9,923 nt of DNA, from contig CAMOHY010000065.1 in assembly GCA_946615495.1 (NCBI GenBank), positions 1-9,923 on the forward strand. Reading direction: 5' to 3'. Numbering within the stretch: the stretch's first letter is position 1; each line of letters starts with the position of its first letter. The translations under genes and the position numbers were made by a program. The notes below the pieces were generated by a model. It was not told the DNA's origin. It saw only the letters and a list, made by a program, of their open reading frames with translations, and did not search any database. The DNA comes from an uncultured Clostridia bacterium. GTDB taxonomy: Bacteria; Bacillota; Clostridia; Christensenellales; Aristaeellaceae. Of the stretch, positions 6,988-9,923 are shown piece after piece.

Positions 6988-7019
6988 CCATCGAAAGTCT
7001 GCAAGCAGCCTTTCGATGG
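6988..7019 (-). repeat. Long hairpin in the rodA-gpmI spacer
   Basis: A near-perfect palindrome: 10-bp outer stem (CCATCGAAAG at 6988-6997 with CTTTCGATGG at 7010-7019), one T/C mismatch, then a 4-bp inner stem CTGC/GCAG with an AA loop. No T-run follows on either strand, so it is not an ordinary terminator. It lies in the presumed 3' untranslated region of the minD-rodA transcript, with smaller inverted repeats around it (AAAGCCG at 6973-6979 matches CGGCTTT at 7054-7060). Confidence 0.7.
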
Positions 7020-7076
7020 GAACATCCATGTTATAGCAAATTGATAGAGGAAGCGGCTTTCAGCCGGTCCTGCGGA

Positions 7077-7106
7077 TAAAAGATGAAAGGGCTGCGGCCC
7101 TTTCAT
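7077..7106 (-). terminator. Probable intrinsic terminator or 3' stem directly after rodA
   Basis: ATGAAAGGGC (7083-7092), loop TGCG and GCCCTTTCAT (7097-7106) form a perfect 10-bp stem, 54 nt after the rodA stop. On the minus strand it is followed by CTTTTAT, a short T-run, so termination may be partial; the stronger terminator at 6926-6960 would catch read-through. Confidence 0.6.
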
Positions 7107-7160
7107 GCTTTCCTGGGTTTTGCCGGCAGTCTGGAAGGGGAACGGCTTCAATCCGCGGGG

Positions 7161-8360
7161 TTATCTTGCCGTGTTCATTTTGGGCAGGGGAACGGTGGTG
7201 ACGGTGGCGGTGTTTCCGTTCTTGGCAATGTTCATGACCAGGGCCACGGCGGCGATGTTGGAAATAAAATTGGACCCGCCGTAGCTGAGGAAGGGAAGGG
7301 GAATGCCCGTGATGGGCATGATGCCCATGGACATGGCCACGTTCTGGAACACATGGAACAAAAACATGCTCACCACGCCGATGATGACCAATTGGCTGAA
7401 TTTGTCCTGGGTGAACCGGGCCAGATAAATCATGCGCAGGATCATGGCCAGGTACAAAAGCAGCACGCCGGCGCAGCCCACAAAGCCGAAGCATTCGCCC
7501 ACCACAGAGAAAACGGAGTCCGTGGAGCTTTCGGGCACATAGCCCAGGGTGGCCCAGGAGCCGGGCAGGAAGGTGCCCACCCCGGTCAACTGCCCGGAGC
7601 CGATGGCCCGCTGGGACATGATGATCTGGTAGCCGCCGGATTGCTTATACTTTTGGGGGTCCATAAAGGCCAGCAGGCGCAGAATGCGGTAGTCCGTGGT
7701 TTCGGCCAGCATGCCGTAGGCCACAATGGCCCCGATGCCGATTACGCCAATGGCCACGAAGGCCAGCAGCAGCCGGATATCCACCCCGGCGAAAAACATC
7801 ATGACCATGAACATAAAGATGATAACGATGACCGTGCCCGTTTCGCCCTGGGCCAGCACGGCCAGGGCGGGCACGCCCACGATGAGCATGGTGCGCACGA
7901 AATCGCGGAATTTGCTCATGGGCTTTTCGGACCGGGACAGCTGCCGCGCCAGCATGAGCAGCACGGTCAGCTTGGCAAATTCGCTCACCTGAATGGACCG
8001 GCCCAGAATGTCGGACCTCAGCCAGCCTCTCAGGCCGTTGCTCACCTGGCCGATGACCAGCGTAACCACCAGCAGGGCCAGAACGGCGAAATACACCAGG
8101 CGGGTACGGGCCCGGATGATTTCCGTTGGCAGGGCCACGATAACGCCGATGACCACGGGGGACACCAAAAGGAAAATGGACTGCCACATGCCGGAGCGGG
8201 AATTCAAAACCTTGTTGAGCAGGGGCACGTTTTCACTGACGGCGGGCACATAGGTGGCCATGGTGATGCACAGAATGCCGAAAATGGCCAGCGCGTACAC
8301 GACCACCAGCAGGAACCATTCAAACTTGCCTTCCCGGCTCCGCCGGGTTTCGGACATCAT
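7161..8360 (-). CDS. rodA: SEDS family peptidoglycan glycosyltransferase RodA
   Basis: Polymerises glycan strands from lipid II for side-wall growth, working with a class B PBP such as the one encoded just upstream. The 399-residue protein is nearly all membrane helices (about ten). SEDS motifs are visible: GLRGWL at 109-114, QVSEFAKL at 124-131 (Val where Pro is usual), GYQIIMSQRAIGSG at 243-256, VPESSTDSVF at 275-284 with Asp281 at the family's catalytic aspartate, and TGIPLPFLSYGGS at 351-363. The start is ATG at 8360, one base after the minD stop, and its ribosome site GGAGGTGA is made from the last minD codons, so the two are co-translated. A second ATG follows at once. FtsW is the alternative assignment; position next to a PBP2-like gene and minD favours RodA. 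Confidence 0.92.
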   Translation of the reverse strand: MMSETRRSREGKFEWFLLVVVYALAIFGILCITMATYVPAVSENVPLLNKVLNSRSGMWQSIFLLVSPVVIGVIVALPTEIIRARTRLVYFAVLALLVVTLVIGQVSNGLRGWLRSDILGRSIQVSEFAKLTVLLMLARQLSRSEKPMSKFRDFVRTMLIVGVPALAVLAQGETGTVIVIIFMFMVMMFFAGVDIRLLLAFVAIGVIGIGAIVAYGMLAETTDYRILRLLAFMDPQKYKQSGGYQIIMSQRAIGSGQLTGVGTFLPGSWATLGYVPESSTDSVFSVVGECFGFVGCAGVLLLYLAMILRMIYLARFTQDKFSQLVIIGVVSMFLFHVFQNVAMSMGIMPITGIPLPFLSYGGSNFISNIAAVALVMNIAKNGNTATVTTVPLPKMNTAR

Positions 8361-8361
8361 A

Positions 8362-9150
8362 TCAGGCTTCACCTCCTCGCGTAAAGAAGCGCAGAACGGG
8401 GCTGGACGCGTAGGCCTCCAAAGGCGCGTCCTCTCCCAGCAGCCGGGCGGCCAGCCCTTCGATGGCGCGAACCACCTTTTTGTCGCCGCAGGCAAGGGCG
8501 CTTTGATGGCGCAGCAGCGCCCGGTAGATATTGGGGCTTTCGGGAATGACGCCCATCAGGGGCAGGTCCAGGGCCTGGGCCATTTGGGCGGGGGCGGGCA
8601 TTTCGCCCCGGCGCACCAGCTTTTTTTGCACCCGGTTGAATACGATCACGGGCCGGGGCTCCTCTTTTTCAAAGAGCATGGCGGAAAGCCGTTCCGCGTC
8701 CCGCAGGCACACGTCGTCCGGCGTGGCCACGATGACGGGCTCCGCCGCCGCGCCCAGCAAATTCTTCAGCCCCCGGCCAACGCCCGCGGGGGCGTCCAGC
8801 AGCAGCACGTCCGTTTCCTCCGAAAGCTGAGTGATGATGCGGCCTACTTCCTTCTTTTTCAGGTCCGAGGCGTGAATCATCTGCGGCGCGGCCAGCAGGC
8901 GGAGATTGGGCCATTGGGGATGCTGCACCAGGGCCTGGCTTCGTTCGCAGTTTTTTTCCGCCAAATCGCCCAGGTCATAAATCACCCGGTCCTGCATATT
9001 GAGCATCAGGTCCGCGCAGCGCAGGCCGATATCCCCGTCCAGCAGCACCACGCTTTTTCCCCGCCGGGCGTAATACTCCGCAAGGGCTGCGGACAGGGTG
9101 CTTTTGCCCACGCCGCCCTTGCCGGACATGATGGCGAAAATACGGCCCAC
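8362..9150 (-). CDS. minD: Septum site-determining ATPase MinD
   Basis: A 262-residue ParA/MinD-type ATPase that dimerises on ATP at the membrane and places division inhibitors away from midcell. Seen: deviant Walker A GKGGVGKST at 10-18 with the signature Lys11, DGDIGLR at 38-44, Walker B LLLDAPAG at 116-123, the MinD-typical FNRVQKKLVRRGEM at 171-184 and MGVIPES at 199-205. The last residues (ASSPVLRFFTRGGEA) could form the short amphipathic membrane-targeting helix, though it is weaker than usual. The start is GTG at 9150, 8 nt after GGAGG (9159-9163). There is no minC before it and no minE after it: a 192-bp non-coding spacer separates it from the PBP gene, and rodA follows directly. FlhG-like ATPases are the main alternative, but the MinD-specific motifs and cluster argue for MinD. 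Confidence 0.9.
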   Translation of the reverse strand: MGRIFAIMSGKGGVGKSTLSAALAEYYARRGKSVVLLDGDIGLRCADLMLNMQDRVIYDLGDLAEKNCERSQALVQHPQWPNLRLLAAPQMIHASDLKKKEVGRIITQLSEETDVLLLDAPAGVGRGLKNLLGAAAEPVIVATPDDVCLRDAERLSAMLFEKEEPRPVIVFNRVQKKLVRRGEMPAPAQMAQALDLPLMGVIPESPNIYRALLRHQSALACGDKKVVRAIEGLAARLLGEDAPLEAYASSPVLRFFTRGGEA

Positions 9151-9190
9151 GTTATCTGCCTCCGATCAAGAATAATAGGAAGAAAGTGTA

Positions 9191-9327
9191 GAGAAAGGAG
9201 GAAGTTGAAAAAGTGAACAGAGTGCAGAGTACAGTTAAAAATAATCTTTAGGGGGCGTCGCCGCCTTATTGGATTGCTTTCAAAACTGCACGCTGTACGC
9301 TGAAAACTTTCCAAGCCTCCGCTTTTC
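9191..9327. repeat. Long imperfect palindrome in the mrdA-minD spacer
   Basis: The core arms are 9219-9236 and 9284-9301: 14 of 18 positions pair by Watson-Crick rules plus one G-T, around a 47-nt loop. The pairing resumes outward after small internal loops: AAAGT (9210-9214) with ACTTT (9306-9310), TTG (9205-9207) with CAA (9312-9314), GGAGG (9197-9201) with CCTCC (9316-9320), and an AAA/TTT stretch beyond. The loop holds a small GC stem near 9250-9266. The left arm is purine-rich on the plus strand. No open frame of useful size is present. The arms carry the quasi-repeat CTGyACkCTGyACkCT. It could be a degenerate MITE-like element or a structured 5' leader of minD. Confidence 0.6.
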
Positions 9328-9342
9328 CCCTCCAAGTTGGAT

Positions 9343-9923
9343 TTACGGCGCCAGGGAATTGCCGCCGGGCAAGGCGATGTTCACATCCACCTTGGCCTTT
9401 TCATCCAGGTAGAATTCGATAAAGTCCTTGGCGGCGCGTACCGTGTAGGAGCCTGAGAAACCGTTGGGAATGAAGGAGACCAGGGCGATTTCCGGGTCCT
9501 CCTTGGGCGTGAGGGCAACGAACCAGCCGTTGTTTTCCAAATCGATTCGCACCTTGCCGATGGTCATCTGGGAGGTTCCGGTCTTTCCCACCATTACTTC
9601 TTCGGCCGTGTACTTCCAGCCGCGGAACTGGCGGCCGGCAGTACCGGCCTCGTCAACCACGCCCTCCAGCCCCTGGAGGATGTAGGAAAGATAAGGCTTG
9701 GCGCTTTCCAGCGTGTTGAAGGCGGTGGCGTGGCGCTGGGAGAGAATTTCGCCCTCCGGAGAAATGATGGAATCCACGATGTTGGGGTTCCACACCGTCA
9801 GGCTGCTGTTCAGCGCCCCCGCGTAGCGCACGACGCTGATGGGCGTGAGCAGGGTGATGGACTGGCCGACGCCCATCTGAATCTCCTGGCTGCCGCCCCA
9901 TTTAATGGTGTTCAGGTAGTTCC
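9343..9923 (-). CDS. mrdA: Class B penicillin-binding protein (PBP2/MrdA-like), C-terminal 192 residues
   Basis: D,D-transpeptidase that cross-links peptidoglycan outside the cell, normally partnered with RodA, whose gene lies two genes downstream. Only the end of the transpeptidase domain is in the window: IQMGVGQ at 14-20 of the visible fragment, TPISVVRYAGALNS at 26-39, an ILQGLEGVVDEAGTAG stretch at 81-96, the KTGTSQ active-site motif at 113-118, and NNGWFVALTPKEDP at 130-143. The N-terminal part with the SxxK serine and SxN motif lies beyond the right edge. The tail after the last beta strands is short. PBP2 rather than another class B PBP is inferred from its place before minD-rodA. Confidence 0.88.
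   Translation of the reverse strand, partial: NYLNTIKWGGSQEIQMGVGQSITLLTPISVVRYAGALNSSLTVWNPNIVDSIISPEGEILSQRHATAFNTLESAKPYLSYILQGLEGVVDEAGTAGRQFRGWKYTAEEVMVGKTGTSQMTIGKVRIDLENNGWFVALTPKEDPEIALVSFIPNGFSGSYTVRAAKDFIEFYLDEKAKVDVNIALPGGNSLAP

Noticed and set aside
6815..6991. Upstream extension of gpmI by 59 codons
   Set aside because: It runs through the TTGAAC/TATAAT promoter and the intrinsic terminator; the ATG at 6814 has a ribosome site and gives the normal protein length.
5429..7036. 535-codon plus-strand open frame opposite gpmI
   Set aside because: Opposite a gene with every catalytic residue of GpmI; it crosses the gpmI promoter and terminator, and its protein shows only shadow-like composition.
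6960..7151. 63-codon minus-strand open frame in the hairpin-rich spacer
   Set aside because: Its sequence is built from the arms of the hairpins and has no convincing ribosome site. It is best explained as a by-product of structured non-coding DNA.
7083..8384. 433-codon plus-strand open frame opposite rodA
   Set aside because: Rich in H, G, Q and D repeats as expected from the complement of membrane-helix codons; no ribosome site and no recognisable domain.
9195..9251. Tiny plus-strand frame of 12 codons with an AGGAGG-like upstream sequence and a GTG start at 9213
   Set aside because: Very short, lies inside the left arm and loop of the palindrome, and the purine-rich tract makes an AGGAGG match likely by chance.
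9246..9275. GC stem followed by an AT-rich stretch on the minus strand as a terminator for mrdA
   Set aside because: The stem is short with a central mismatch, and the T-run is interrupted by AAAGA; too weak to call.
1..9923. Search by eye for CRISPR arrays, tRNA or rRNA genes, transposases and phage genes
   Set aside because: No regularly spaced repeats, no tRNA-like cloverleaf outside the genes and no mobile-element protein motifs were seen; all gaps between genes are under 350 bp.

Overview
The window looks like a GC-rich Gram-positive genome of the class Clostridia (an Oscillospiraceae- or Christensenellaceae-like gut Firmicute is my guess). The grounds are strong AGGAGG-type ribosome sites, frequent TTG and GTG starts, Clostridia-like protein sequences and the mrdA-minD-rodA gene order. 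This is inferred from style and gene content, not from a marker. Every gene I can support lies on the minus strand; the long plus-strand frames are shadows caused by GC-biased third positions.

Read in the direction of transcription (right to left) there are three blocks. Block 1 (9923 to 7161) is a cell-shape and division cluster: the C-terminal end of a class B penicillin-binding protein (mrdA/PBP2-like), a 192-bp spacer dominated by a long imperfect palindrome, a MinD ATPase with no MinC or MinE beside it, and the SEDS glycosyltransferase RodA. It is followed by about 230 bp of hairpin-rich DNA that ends in a strong intrinsic terminator. Block 2 (6901 to about 2880) starts at a well-formed sigma-A promoter and runs gpmI (glycolysis), an unrecognised zinc-ribbon membrane protein (ATGA overlap with gpmI), deoC (deoxyribose-phosphate aldolase) and a secreted phosphodiester-glycosidase-like protein, and closes with an intrinsic terminator. 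Block 3 is a divergent Lgt-like membrane protein whose ribosome site sits five bases past that terminator, then a second good promoter and the first 572 codons of a type-2-like isoleucyl-tRNA synthetase that leaves the window at base 1.

Most of this is housekeeping. I do not see a phage, transposase, CRISPR array, restriction or other defence system, and no clear undescribed multi-gene system. The points most worth a second look are the Lgt homologue that has lost two family catalytic residues and lies behind a terminator, the HHGT variant of the HIGH signature in the IleRS, the missing minC/minE with a palindromic element in that place, and the conserved-looking hairpin cluster downstream of rodA.
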